Source of the DNA: Actinomycetes bacterium
GTDB taxonomy: Bacteria; Actinomycetota; Actinomycetes; Mycobacteriales; Mycobacteriaceae
Length of the DNA: 14,206 bases
Direction: 5' to 3'
Assembly: GCA_022600695.1 (NCBI GenBank)
Contig: JAHZJY010000101.1
Span: 1-14,206 of the forward strand
The notes under the pieces were generated by a model, which saw only the letters and a list, made by a program, of their open reading frames with translations, was not told the origin of the DNA and did no database searches. Shown here in pieces: positions 1-8,335 of the stretch. Position numbers and translations under genes: made by a program. How positions within the stretch are numbered: the first letter of the stretch is position 1; each line of letters opens with the position of its first letter.

Positions 1-789
1 GCCCAGCATCAGGGCCTCATTGTGAATTCCGGCCACCAGGTGCATCAGCAACAGCGGATTGGCCGCGCCGAGCCACAGCGCGGTGACCTCCGCTACTCCG
101 CATCGGCGGGCCAACCGCGGCGTCGCCCAGACGATCAGGCCGACTCCGATCAGCACCACCACGCGGTGCGACAGCACCGCTGCGACGATGTTCTCCCCGG
201 TGAGCCCGGAAATGCCCCGCCCGATCCACAGGAACAGCGGGCCGTACGGGGCTGGAGTCTCCCGCCAAAGGCTGGGTACCGACGATGTGAACACATGGTC
301 CAGCCCCAGCCCCGGTGCCGGGCCGATCCGGTAGGGATCGAGGCCGTTGCGGGCGATCTGACTCTGCGCCAGATAGGAATAGACGTCCTTGCTGTACATC
401 GGCGGGGCGAGGAGCAACGGCAACATCCACAGCAGCAGCGTGCGGTCGAGTTGGCTGCGCGACATCCGCCGCGGGCCGTGTACGAATCGGCCCAGCATCA
501 GCCAGGCCAGCGCCATCATCACCGCACCGGTGGTGGTCATGGTCAACGAGACGGTCTGGATCCGGGACGGCAGGTTCAGCAGGCGCACACCGAAGGTGGG
601 GTCCTGGACGACGGGGCGGGCACCGGCGCCGAGGGCGCCGATCGCCATCAGGACCGTTCCGGTCGCACCGAACAGCCGGGTGCGGTCCATGGCCCGCAGT
701 TCGATCCGGTTGAGGGCCGCGCCCACGGTCCGTTCATCGCCGTGCCAGCTCGCGATGGACAGGCTGAGGGGGTGCCGGCGGGCTGCCAC
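1..789 (-). CDS. mptB: Alpha-(1->6)-mannopyranosyltransferase MptB, N-terminal part (cut by window start)
   Basis: Reading the minus strand from GTG at 789 gives 263 open codons running off the window edge. The protein begins V/M-A-A-R-R-H-P-L-S, like the start I remember for M. tuberculosis MptB (Rv1459c). An adjacent in-frame GTG at 792 is less likely, because a -10 hexamer lies exactly one leaderless spacing before 789 and an in-frame TAG lies just upstream. Hydrophobic segments occur near residues 44-60, 82-100, 116-130, 202-223 and 235-252, as in polytopic GT-C glycosyltransferases. The YSKDVYSY stretch holds the conserved acidic residue of the first loop (D135), and an HNEA motif follows at 256-259. 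The family uses polyprenyl-phosphate-mannose at the plasma membrane to extend the mannan backbone of lipomannan and lipoarabinomannan. About half of the protein is present. It is divergent from sufR and has no functional link to it that I can see. Confidence 0.93.
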   Translation of the reverse strand, partial: MAARRHPLSLSIASWHGDERTVGAALNRIELRAMDRTRLFGATGTVLMAIGALGAGARPVVQDPTFGVRLLNLPSRIQTVSLTMTTTGAVMMALAWLMLGRFVHGPRRMSRSQLDRTLLLWMLPLLLAPPMYSKDVYSYLAQSQIARNGLDPYRIGPAPGLGLDHVFTSSVPSLWRETPAPYGPLFLWIGRGISGLTGENIVAAVLSHRVVVLIGVGLIVWATPRLARRCGVAEVTALWLGAANPLLLMHLVAGIHNEALMLG

Positions 790-795
790 CACCGC

Positions 796-801
796 ACTCT
801 A
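796..801 (-). promoter_or_regulatory. -10 element for leaderless mptB transcript
   Basis: On the minus strand the hexamer TAGAGT fits the mycobacterial TANNNT -10 consensus. It lies exactly at -12 to -7 relative to the GTG at 789, the geometry expected when transcription begins on the first base of the start codon. No convincing Shine-Dalgarno sequence is present. This supports 789 rather than 792 as the start. No good -35 hexamer was recognised, which is common in mycobacteria. Confidence 0.55.
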
Positions 802-858
802 TCCGGCTGCGAAGCGGGTGGGAGCGCGGGTGAGGATCCGAGTGAGGGTGCCCTTGCT

Positions 859-868
859 AGACCGGTCT
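859..868. repeat. Perfect 10-bp palindrome in the mptB-sufR intergenic region
   Basis: AGACCGGTCT is identical to its reverse complement. It sits 24 bp upstream of the GTG start of sufR and about 60 bp upstream of the mptB promoter, at a spot where a dimeric regulator could act on sufR transcription. The symmetry does not extend into the flanks. No known regulator is assigned, and a chance palindrome in GC-rich DNA is possible. Confidence 0.4.
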
Positions 869-879
869 GAGTAATTGCG

Positions 880-896
880 TCACACTTGTGTTGTGA
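880..896 (+). promoter_or_regulatory. Probable SufR operator overlapping the sufR start codon
   Basis: The bases show TCACA at 880-884 and TGTGA at 892-896, an inverted repeat with a 7-nt spacer. A nested reading is ACACT (882-886), five bases, TGTGA (892-896), which matches the element I recall being reported for M. tuberculosis SufR (from memory). The right arm covers the GTG at 893. If transcription begins at or near 893, bound SufR would block initiation directly. This implies autoregulation of the whole suf operon through SufR Fe-S cluster status. The candidate -10 (CACACT, 881-886) keeps only the A and final T of the consensus and lies inside the operator. Confidence 0.65.
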
Positions 897-1651
897 AAAT
901 CTTGCCCGCCAGTTCGCCGGTGCCCCGGGTGCCGGCGCAGGACGGCCGCACCCGCCGTTCCGTCGTCGGGCTGCTGCTGGAATCAGGTTCCATCACCGCG
1001 GCGGAGATCGGTCGTCGACTCGGCATATCCGCGGCCGGGGTGCGCCGGCATCTCGACGCGCTGGTCGAGGACGGTGACGCAGAGGCCAGCCCCGCGGCGG
1101 CCTGGCAGCATGCCGGCCGCGGCAGGCCCGCCAAACGGTACCGGCTCACCGCAGCCGGGCGGGGCAAGCTCGAACACAGTTATGACGACCTTGCCGCGGC
1201 TGCGATGCGGCAACTGCGCGAGATCGGCGGCGAGGAGGCGGTCCGGACCTTCGCCCGGCGCCGTATCGACACCATCCTCGACGGGGTGGCCCCCGCCACC
1301 TCAGACGATGACAGGTCGCTGGAGGACGCCGCGGAGCGGGTGGCCGAGGCGTTGACCGACGCCGGCTACGCCACCACGACGACCCGGGTCGGCGGACCGG
1401 CGAAGGGTATCCAGATCTGCCAGCACCACTGCCCGGTTTCTCATGTGGCCGAGGAATTCCCGGAACTATGCGAAGCCGAGCAACAGGCCATCTCCGCGGT
1501 GCTCGGGACCCACGTCCAGCAGCTCGCCTCCATCGCCAACGGCGACTGCGCCTGTACCACGCACATACCGCTTCAAATCCCGCTCACCTCTATCACCGCT
1601 GCTACACCCGGCAACGAACCACCCGACAACGAACAAGGAGCGTCGACATGA
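893..1651 (+). CDS. sufR: SufR, iron-sulfur cluster-binding repressor of the suf operon
   Basis: This 252-residue protein carries an N-terminal winged helix-turn-helix at about residues 20-62, including [13 protein letters not shown] and [10 protein letters not shown], followed by a wing region ([15 protein letters not shown]). The C-terminal part holds the cluster-binding region: CQHHC (Cys176, Cys180), Cys193 in [11 protein letters not shown], then Cys219 and Cys221 in NGDCACTTH. The family binds an Fe-S cluster and represses suf genes according to cluster status. The start is uncertain. GTG at 893 was chosen; an in-frame TTG at 875 would add six residues (total 258) but would place the operator inside the coding region, while GTGs at 920 and 929 still precede the HTH. 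The stop overlaps the sufB start (ATGA), so the two are probably translationally coupled. It is the first gene of the operon. Confidence 0.92.
   Translation: MKILPASSPVPRVPAQDGRTRRSVVGLLLESGSITAAEIGRRLGISAAGVRRHLDALVEDGDAEASPAAAWQHAGRGRPAKRYRLTAAGRGKLEHSYDDLAAAAMRQLREIGGEEAVRTFARRRIDTILDGVAPATSDDDRSLEDAAERVAEALTDAGYATTTTRVGGPAKGIQICQHHCPVSHVAEEFPELCEAEQQAISAVLGTHVQQLASIANGDCACTTHIPLQIPLTSITAATPGNEPPDNEQGAST
1635..1640 (+). promoter_or_regulatory. Ribosome binding site of sufB
   Basis: AAGGAG lies seven bases before the ATG at 1648 and within the last codons of sufR. It fixes the sufB start: the same frame is open back to 1468, but the upstream part is out-of-frame sufR sequence. Confidence 0.8.
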
Positions 1652-3081
1652 CGATTTCCCCGGAGGTCCAACCACTCACCCAGGAAGAGACGATCGCCTC
1701 CCTCGGTAACTACGGCTACGGCTGGGCGGACGCCGACGTCGCGGGCGCCGGCGCCAAACGTGGGCTGTCGGAGGCGGTGGTCCGAGATATCTCCGCCAAG
1801 AAGGACGAGCCGGACTGGATGCTCGACGTGCGACTGAAGGCGCTGCGTACCTTCGACAAGAAGCCGATGCCGAACTGGGGCTCGGACCTCGAGGGGATCG
1901 ACTTCGACAACATCAAATATTTCGTGCGCTCAACCGAGAAGCAGGCGACTTCGTGGGAGGAACTTCCCGAGGACATCAAGCGCACCTACGACCGGCTGGG
2001 GATTCCGGAGGCCGAGAAGCAACGATTGGTCGCCGGGGTGGCGGCTCAGTACGAGAGCGAAGTCGTCTACCACCAGATCCGGGAGGATCTTGAGGCGCAG
2101 GGGGTTATCTTCCTCGACACCGATACCGGACTGCGGGAGCACCCGGAGATCTTCAAGCAGTACTTCGGCACGGTGATCCCGGCCGGCGACAACAAGTTCT
2201 CCGCACTCAACACCGCGGTCTGGTCCGGCGGATCCTTCATCTATGTGCCCCCGGGTGTGCATGTCGACATCCCGTTGCAGGCCTACTTCCGGATCAACAC
2301 CGAGAACATGGGCCAGTTCGAGCGGACCCTGATCATCGCCGATGAGGGCTCCTATATTCACTACGTCGAAGGTTGCACCGCCCCCATCTACAAGAGCGAC
2401 TCGCTGCATTCGGCGGTAGTGGAGATCATCGTCAAACCCAATGCGCGGGTTCGTTATACGACCATCCAGAACTGGTCGAACAATGTCTACAACCTGGTTA
2501 CCAAGCGAGCTCGCGCCGAGGCCGGCGCCACGATGGAATGGGTTGACGGCAATATCGGCTCCAAGGTCACCATGAAGTACCCGGCAGTGTGGATGACCGG
2601 TGAGCACGCCCAGGGCGAGGTGCTCTCGGTCGCGTTCGCCGGCGAGGGGCAGCACCAGGACACTGGCGCCAAGATGCTGCACCTGGCTCCGAACACATCG
2701 AGCAATATCGTGTCGAAGTCGGTGGCCCGCGGGGGTGGACGTGCCTCCTACCGAGGCCTGGTCCAGGTGAACAAGGGGGCCAACGGCTCCCGTTCGAGCG
2801 TGAAATGCGATGCGCTACTTGTCGACACGATCAGCCGCAGCGACACCTACCCGTATGTGGACATCCGTGAGGACGATGTCACGATGGGCCACGAGGCCAC
2901 CGTGTCGAAGGTCAGCGAGGACCAGCTGTTCTACCTGATGAGTCGGGGGATGACTGAGGACGAGGCGATGGCAATGGTGGTGCGCGGATTCGTCGAGCCG
3001 ATCGCCAGGGAACTGCCGATGGAGTACGCCCTCGAACTCAACCGTCTCATCGAATTGCAGATGGAAGGTGCGGTCGGCTGA
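1648..3081 (+). CDS. sufB: SufB, Fe-S cluster scaffold subunit (intein-free)
   Basis: SufB is the scaffold subunit of the cytosolic SufBC2D complex, where sulfur and iron are assembled into clusters. The 477-residue product has normal SufB length and all expected signatures: [10 protein letters not shown] near 91-100, the beta-helix core, VEGCTAPIY with Cys243 (counterpart of the sulfur-accepting E. coli Cys254), SVKCDALL with Cys387 (counterpart of Cys405), and MGHEATVS with His415/Glu416 near the SufB-SufD interface. The C-terminal [15 protein letters not shown] helix region is typical of SufB/SufD. In M. tuberculosis and M. leprae SufB is interrupted by an intein. Here the usual insertion point, between Gly242 and Cys243, is uninterrupted. 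The start follows AAGGAG and overlaps the sufR stop by four bases. The stop overlaps the sufD ATG by one base, suggesting coupled, balanced synthesis of SufB and SufD. Confidence 0.97.
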   Translation: MTISPEVQPLTQEETIASLGNYGYGWADADVAGAGAKRGLSEAVVRDISAKKDEPDWMLDVRLKALRTFDKKPMPNWGSDLEGIDFDNIKYFVRSTEKQATSWEELPEDIKRTYDRLGIPEAEKQRLVAGVAAQYESEVVYHQIREDLEAQGVIFLDTDTGLREHPEIFKQYFGTVIPAGDNKFSALNTAVWSGGSFIYVPPGVHVDIPLQAYFRINTENMGQFERTLIIADEGSYIHYVEGCTAPIYKSDSLHSAVVEIIVKPNARVRYTTIQNWSNNVYNLVTKRARAEAGATMEWVDGNIGSKVTMKYPAVWMTGEHAQGEVLSVAFAGEGQHQDTGAKMLHLAPNTSSNIVSKSVARGGGRASYRGLVQVNKGANGSRSSVKCDALLVDTISRSDTYPYVDIREDDVTMGHEATVSKVSEDQLFYLMSRGMTEDEAMAMVVRGFVEPIARELPMEYALELNRLIELQMEGAVG

Positions 3082-4261
3082 TGGCAGACGTGAGCGCACC
3101 GGTGCAGGGTTCGACCATGGCCGTGAACAAGGGCGAGCAATTCAGCTCGTTCGACGTCAACGCCTTCGAGGTTCCCGGCGGTCGCGATGAGCTGTGGCGG
3201 TTCACCCCGCTGCGCCGGCTGCGCGGCCTGCACGACGGATCTGCGGAGGCCGACGGATCGGCCGATATCGCCGTCGCTGGGCAACCCGGCGTGACGGTCG
3301 AGACCGTCGATCGAGGTGACTCCCGACTCGGCCAGGGCGGGATTCCCTCCGATCGAGTCGCGGCCCAGGCCTTTTCGTCTTTCGTCGAGGCCACTATCGT
3401 GACGGTGGCCCGTGCGGCCCGGGTTGAGATGCCGGTGGACATCAGCATCACCGGCCCCGGCGCCGGCAAGACCGGTTACGGACACCTGCAGATCCGGTGC
3501 GGGGAACTGGCCGAGGCGGTTGTCGTGATCGACCTGCGGGGCAGCGGAACCTACGCCGACAACATCGAATTCGTCATCGCCGACGGGGCCCGGCTGACCG
3601 TGGTTTGGATCGCCGACTGGGCCGATGACATGGTCCATGTCAGTGCCCAGCATGCTCGTCTGGGCCGTGACGCGGTGCTCCGGCACGTGGCGGTCACCCT
3701 CGGTGGCGAGGTGGCGAGAATGTCGGCTACGGTTCGCTTCGACGCGCCCGGCGGCGACGCGGAATTGCTCGGTCTGTACTTCGCCGACAGCGGCCAGCAT
3801 CTGGAATCGCGATTGCTGGTTGACCATTCGCAGCCCAACTGCAGATCGAATGTCCTTTATAAGGGTGCTCTACAGGGCGATCCGGAATCACCCAAACCCG
3901 ACGCGCGCAGTGTGTGGATCGGTGACGTACTGATTCGCGCCGAGGCCACCGGCACCGACACCTTCGAGGTCAACCGCAACCTGGTGCTCACCGACGGTGC
4001 GCGCGCCGACTCGGTGCCGAATCTGGAGATCGAAACCGGCGAGATCGTCGGGGCTGGACATGCCAGCGCCACCGGTCGTTTCGATGACGAACAACTGTTC
4101 TACCTACAAGCCCGCGGGATCCCCGAGGATCAGGCCCGCCGCTTGGTGGTGCGGGGATTCTTCGGTGAGATCATCTCCAAGATCGCCGTACCCGAGATCC
4201 GCGAACGTTTGACCGATGCCATCGAACACGAACTGGCCATGACCGAATCGAGAGTCGAGCA

Positions 4262-4265
<4 letters not shown>
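3081..4265 (+). CDS. sufD: SufD, Fe-S cluster assembly scaffold subunit
   Basis: SufD is a structural paralogue of SufB that pairs with it and with SufC in the SufBC2D complex; it is needed for iron acquisition and cluster assembly. The 394-residue protein has the SufD N-terminal helical part (VPGGRDELWRFTPLRRLRGL near residues 31-51), a beta-helix core, and the C-terminal motif GAGHASATGRFDDEQLFYLQARG, in which His327 corresponds to the E. coli SufD His360 proposed to take part in cluster formation at the SufB-SufD interface. The closing helices (IPEDQARRLVVRGFF) match those of SufB. The ATG at 3081 was chosen because it forms a TGATG overlap with the sufB stop; an internal Met at residue 13 is a less likely alternative. 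The stop overlaps the sufC start by four bases (ATGA). Confidence 0.96.
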
Positions 4266-6317
<2,052 letters not shown>

Positions 6318-6318
<1 letters not shown>

Positions 6319-6800
6319 TGCGGCTTGAGCAGATCTACCAGGACGTGATCCTCGATCACTACAAGCATCCGCATCATCGCGGGCTCCGCGAGCCGTTCGG
6401 AGCCGAGGTGCATCATGTGAACCCGACCTGCGGGGACGAGGTCACCCTGCGGGTCGCACTGTCCGACGGCGGAGAGCGGGTGGCTGATGTGTCCTATGAC
6501 GGGCAGGGCTGCTCGATAAGTCAGGCTGCCACATCGATCCTGGCCGATCAGGTGATCGGGCTGCCGGTCGGTCAGGCATTGGCGACGGTGGCGGAGTTCA
6601 CCGGGATGGTGTCCTCCCGCGGTGCCGTCGCCGGAGATGAGGAAGTGCTGGGTGACGCCATTGCGTTCGCGGGGGTGTCGAAATACCCGGCGCGGGTGAA
6701 GTGCGCCCTACTGGGCTGGCTGGCGTTCAAGGCCGCCGTCGCGGAGGCGGCATCCGCACAAGAGTTCGCGCGGGTTTCCCGTGCCGATGATCTGGAGTAG
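6318..6800 (+). CDS. sufU: SufU, zinc-dependent sulfur-transfer partner of SufS
   Basis: The 160-residue protein has the IscU-like fold signatures of SufU. LEQIYQDVILDHYKHPHHRG lies at the N-terminus, and the metal-ligand set is visible as Cys38 and Asp40 (NPTCGDE), Cys65 (GQGCSISQAA) and Cys129 (VKCALLGW). In the Gram-positive/actinobacterial system SufU binds zinc and takes the persulfide from SufS rather than serving as the main cluster scaffold. The insertion between the second and third Cys regions (about residues 95-118) is typical of SufU as opposed to IscU. The start overlaps the sufS stop by one base. The 3' end lies in a short direct repeat that supplies both the stop codon and the next ribosome binding site. 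Confidence 0.95.
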
Positions 6801-6814
6801 CCGATGATCTGGAG
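6783..6814 (+). repeat. 15-bp direct repeat, period 17, at the sufU-sufT junction
   Basis: GCCGATGATCTGGAG occurs at 6783-6797 and again at 6800-6814, separated by TA. The first copy encodes the last residues of SufU (Ala-Asp-Asp-Leu-Glu), the two spacer bases plus the first G of copy two make the TAG stop, and the GGAG of the second copy begins the GGAGGAG ribosome binding site of sufT. It looks like a small tandem duplication fixed in the junction. Confidence 0.85.
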
Positions 6815-6817
6815 GAG
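6811..6817 (+). promoter_or_regulatory. Ribosome binding site of sufT
   Basis: GGAGGAG, five bases before the ATG at 6823, is the strongest Shine-Dalgarno sequence in the window. It may let SufT be translated independently of the tightly coupled genes upstream. Confidence 0.8.
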
Positions 6818-6822
6818 AAGCG

Positions 6823-7185
6823 ATGACCGATACAGCCGCTGACGGTCTGGTGGCCGACCTGGAAGAGGCCATGTACGACGTGGTCGACCCGGAACTCGGC
6901 ATCAACGTCGTCGACCTGGGCCTGGTTTACGGGATCACCGTGGAAAAGGGCGCCGCACAGGACGGTGGGGAAGGAGCCGGCTCGGTGGCGCTCATCGATA
7001 TGACGCTGACATCACCAGCCTGTCCACTGACCGATGTCATCGAGGACCAGACGCTCAATGCGCTGGTCGGGCCGGGACTGGTCAACGAGGTCAAGATCAA
7101 CTGGGTTTGGAATCCGCCGTGGGGCCCGGACAAGATCACCGACGACGGTCGCGAGCAACTGCGGGCCCTGGGCTTCACCGTCTGA
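6823..7185 (+). CDS. sufT: SufT, MIP18/DUF59-family Fe-S maturation factor
   Basis: The 120-residue protein is a MIP18 (DUF59) domain protein like M. tuberculosis Rv1466, the usual last conserved gene of actinobacterial suf operons. Motifs are VVDPELGINVVDLGLVYG (residues 20-37) and TLTSPACPLTDVIEDQ (61-76), with the conserved Cys67 flanked by prolines, then NPPWGPDKITDDGREQL near the C-terminus. The family acts as an auxiliary factor in maturation of Fe-S proteins; the exact biochemical step is not settled. A short glycine-rich insertion (about residues 43-53, AAQDGGEGAGS) sits in the first beta-hairpin region. The strong ribosome binding site fixes the start. One base separates its stop from the next gene. 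Confidence 0.93.
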   Translation: MTDTAADGLVADLEEAMYDVVDPELGINVVDLGLVYGITVEKGAAQDGGEGAGSVALIDMTLTSPACPLTDVIEDQTLNALVGPGLVNEVKINWVWNPPWGPDKITDDGREQLRALGFTV

Positions 7186-7186
7186 A

Positions 7187-7822
7187 ATGTCCGGCATCGT
7201 CACCGCCACCCGTCGCCAACTGCACGCCATCGCGGAAAACCTGATCGCGGGCCCGCAGTACCGAGCGGCTGGAACCATCCGGTTGGCCGTCCGGCCTGAC
7301 GGCTTCACCGGGACGGCGCTTCCGGTGGCGGTGCGGGGAACGACGCTGGTCTGGCCGGAGGGCCTGGTGCCGCTGGCCGGTCCGGCCGGCGAGATCGCAG
7401 CGGCCGCCGGTCTACTGATCGGCCCGCCACCTGCTGAGGTCTATCCACCGCATGCGGCGCTGGGGGCCGATACCGTCATCGACCTCGACCCGGAAGCGGC
7501 CGAGGTGATTTACCGCAGTCTTTACGCCGGGGGCACCGCAGTCGCGGAAGTCCTGTCCCATGGCCATCCGGTGCTGTGGCCGGAACATTTCGACGTCGGT
7601 GATCACGAGAACGAGGTCAACTATGGGGTCGCGGCCGGGGACGGGGAGCATCCGCTGCCCTATGCCTATGTCGCTCCGTGGGACTACCCGACGGACCCGC
7701 GTACCGGACGCATGTGGAACGCGTCCTTCGGCGCGCTGCACCCGATCGACACCGCCGCCGATGTCGGCTCGATCACCGTTGATATCGCCGATTTCTTCCA
7801 GCGGCTGCGATCCGCGCTCTGA
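7187..7822 (+). CDS. Conserved protein of unknown function, probable last gene of the suf operon
   Basis: The 211-residue protein starts at an ATG one base after the sufT stop, with no Shine-Dalgarno of its own, so coupled translation from sufT is likely. I do not recognise a characterised family. It appears soluble, with no signal peptide or membrane segment. The N-terminal half (about 1-100) reads like a small beta-rich domain (GTIRLAVRPDGFTGTALPVAV, then VRGTTLVWPEGLVPL). The second half has an acidic/aromatic core: VLWPEHFDVGDHENEVNYGVA, then HPLPYAYVAPWDYP and a tail ending ADFFQRLRSAL. The WPEHFD and PYAYVAPWD pattern resembles uncharacterised actinobacterial proteins I have seen, and its His/Asp/Glu cluster could bind metal, but that is inference. 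In M. tuberculosis I remember no counterpart between Rv1466 and trxA. Confidence 0.85.
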   Translation: MSGIVTATRRQLHAIAENLIAGPQYRAAGTIRLAVRPDGFTGTALPVAVRGTTLVWPEGLVPLAGPAGEIAAAAGLLIGPPPAEVYPPHAALGADTVIDLDPEAAEVIYRSLYAGGTAVAEVLSHGHPVLWPEHFDVGDHENEVNYGVAAGDGEHPLPYAYVAPWDYPTDPRTGRMWNASFGALHPIDTAADVGSITVDIADFFQRLRSAL

Positions 7823-7850
7823 TCCCGATTCCGGGCCGCCGACCAGACCA

Positions 7851-7866
7851 TGTTCCGCTGGGAACA
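7851..7866. repeat. Inverted repeat overlapping the trxA promoter -35 region
   Basis: TGTTCC, four bases (GCTG), GGAACA form a perfect 6+6 bp inverted repeat. The right arm is the GGAAC -35 motif of the proposed SigH-type promoter, so the repeat may be an operator or an accident of the -35 sequence. It differs from the mycobacterial LexA box (TCGAAC-N4-GTTCGA). Confidence 0.4.
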
Positions 7867-7887
7867 CAACGGGATACCTTCGGCGTT
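7860..7887 (+). promoter_or_regulatory. SigH/SigR-type promoter of trxA
   Basis: GGGAAC (7860-7865), 18 bases, CGTT (7884-7887) matches the actinobacterial SigH/SigR pattern of GGAAY followed at 18-19 bases by GTT. The -10 CGTT ends nine bases before the trxA ATG, so the transcript would be leaderless or nearly so. This agrees with the lack of a Shine-Dalgarno. Thioredoxin-system genes are classic targets of this thiol-stress sigma factor. A SigA-like TACCTT at 7875-7880 in the same stretch is an alternative -10 element. Confidence 0.55.
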
Positions 7888-7896
7888 GGCACTGTC

Positions 7897-8262
7897 ATGG
7901 CTACCCGAGACCTCACCGAGCAGGACTTCAACGACACCGTCGCCGGTAACGATATCGTGCTGGTCGATTTCTGGGCGTCCTGGTGCGGACCCTGCCGCGC
8001 CTTCGCTCCGACCTACACGGCATCGTCGGAAAAGCATCCCGACATCGTCTTCGGCAAGGTCGACACCGAGGCGCAGGAACAACTCGCCGCAGCCGCTGAG
8101 ATCCGCGCTATCCCCACCCTGATGGCGTTCAAGAAGGGGCATCTGGTGTTCAACGGTGCCGGGGCGCTGCCACCGGCCGGGCTCGAGGACCTCATCTCCC
8201 AGGTCCGTGATTTCGACATCGAAGCGGAGATCGCCAAACAGCCGCCCAGCACAGAACTCTGA
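7897..8262 (+). CDS. trxA: Thioredoxin
   Basis: The 121-residue protein is a cytosolic thioredoxin that reduces protein disulfides using electrons from thioredoxin reductase. The active site WCGPC lies at residues 29-33 after VLVDFWAS, the cis-proline is Pro73 in AIPTLMAF, and the Gly-rich turn (GAGALPP) follows. It resembles M. tuberculosis Rv1470 closely, including the start (ATRDLT against TTRDLT). The C-terminus extends about ten residues beyond the core fold. It has its own promoter motif but sits only 74 bases downstream of the suf operon, so read-through is also possible. The reductase gene trxB1, which I remember next to trxA in M. tuberculosis, does not follow here. No clear terminator is visible after the stop. 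Confidence 0.95.
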   Translation: MATRDLTEQDFNDTVAGNDIVLVDFWASWCGPCRAFAPTYTASSEKHPDIVFGKVDTEAQEQLAAAAEIRAIPTLMAFKKGHLVFNGAGALPPAGLEDLISQVRDFDIEAEIAKQPPSTEL

Positions 8263-8323
8263 GGGGTTACCCGAGGATCGGTTTGGCGAATCCCGGTGGA
8301 TTCCCTCGGCTCCGCACCCGCGA

Positions 8324-8329
8324 TAGCGT
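8324..8329 (+). promoter_or_regulatory. -10 element for leaderless echA12 transcript
   Basis: TAGCGT fits TANNNT and lies exactly at -12 to -7 relative to the GTG at 8336, so transcription should begin on the start codon. No Shine-Dalgarno is present. A possible weak -35 is TTCCCT at 8301-8306, with 17-bp spacing. The arrangement copies that of mptB. Confidence 0.55.
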
Positions 8330-8335
8330 GCAACG

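Noticed and set aside
22..874. Long open frames on the plus strand opposite mptB
   Set aside because: They are low-complexity Arg/Gly/Pro-rich or His/Gln-rich translations typical of the complement of a GC-rich gene; the minus-strand frame from 789 gives a clear MptB sequence.
1468..1647. N-terminal extension of the sufB frame
   Set aside because: This is out-of-frame sufR sequence; the AAGGAG site and SufB similarity both begin at 1648.
7851..7866. LexA/SOS box reading of TGTTCC-N4-GGAACA
   Set aside because: The arm sequence does not match the mycobacterial TCGAAC-N4-GTTCGA consensus; the right arm is better explained as a SigH -35 element.
8271..8309. Possible terminator after trxA (CCGAGG ... 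CCTCGG)
   Set aside because: The six-base arms are separated by a 27-base loop with no T-tract; too weak to call.
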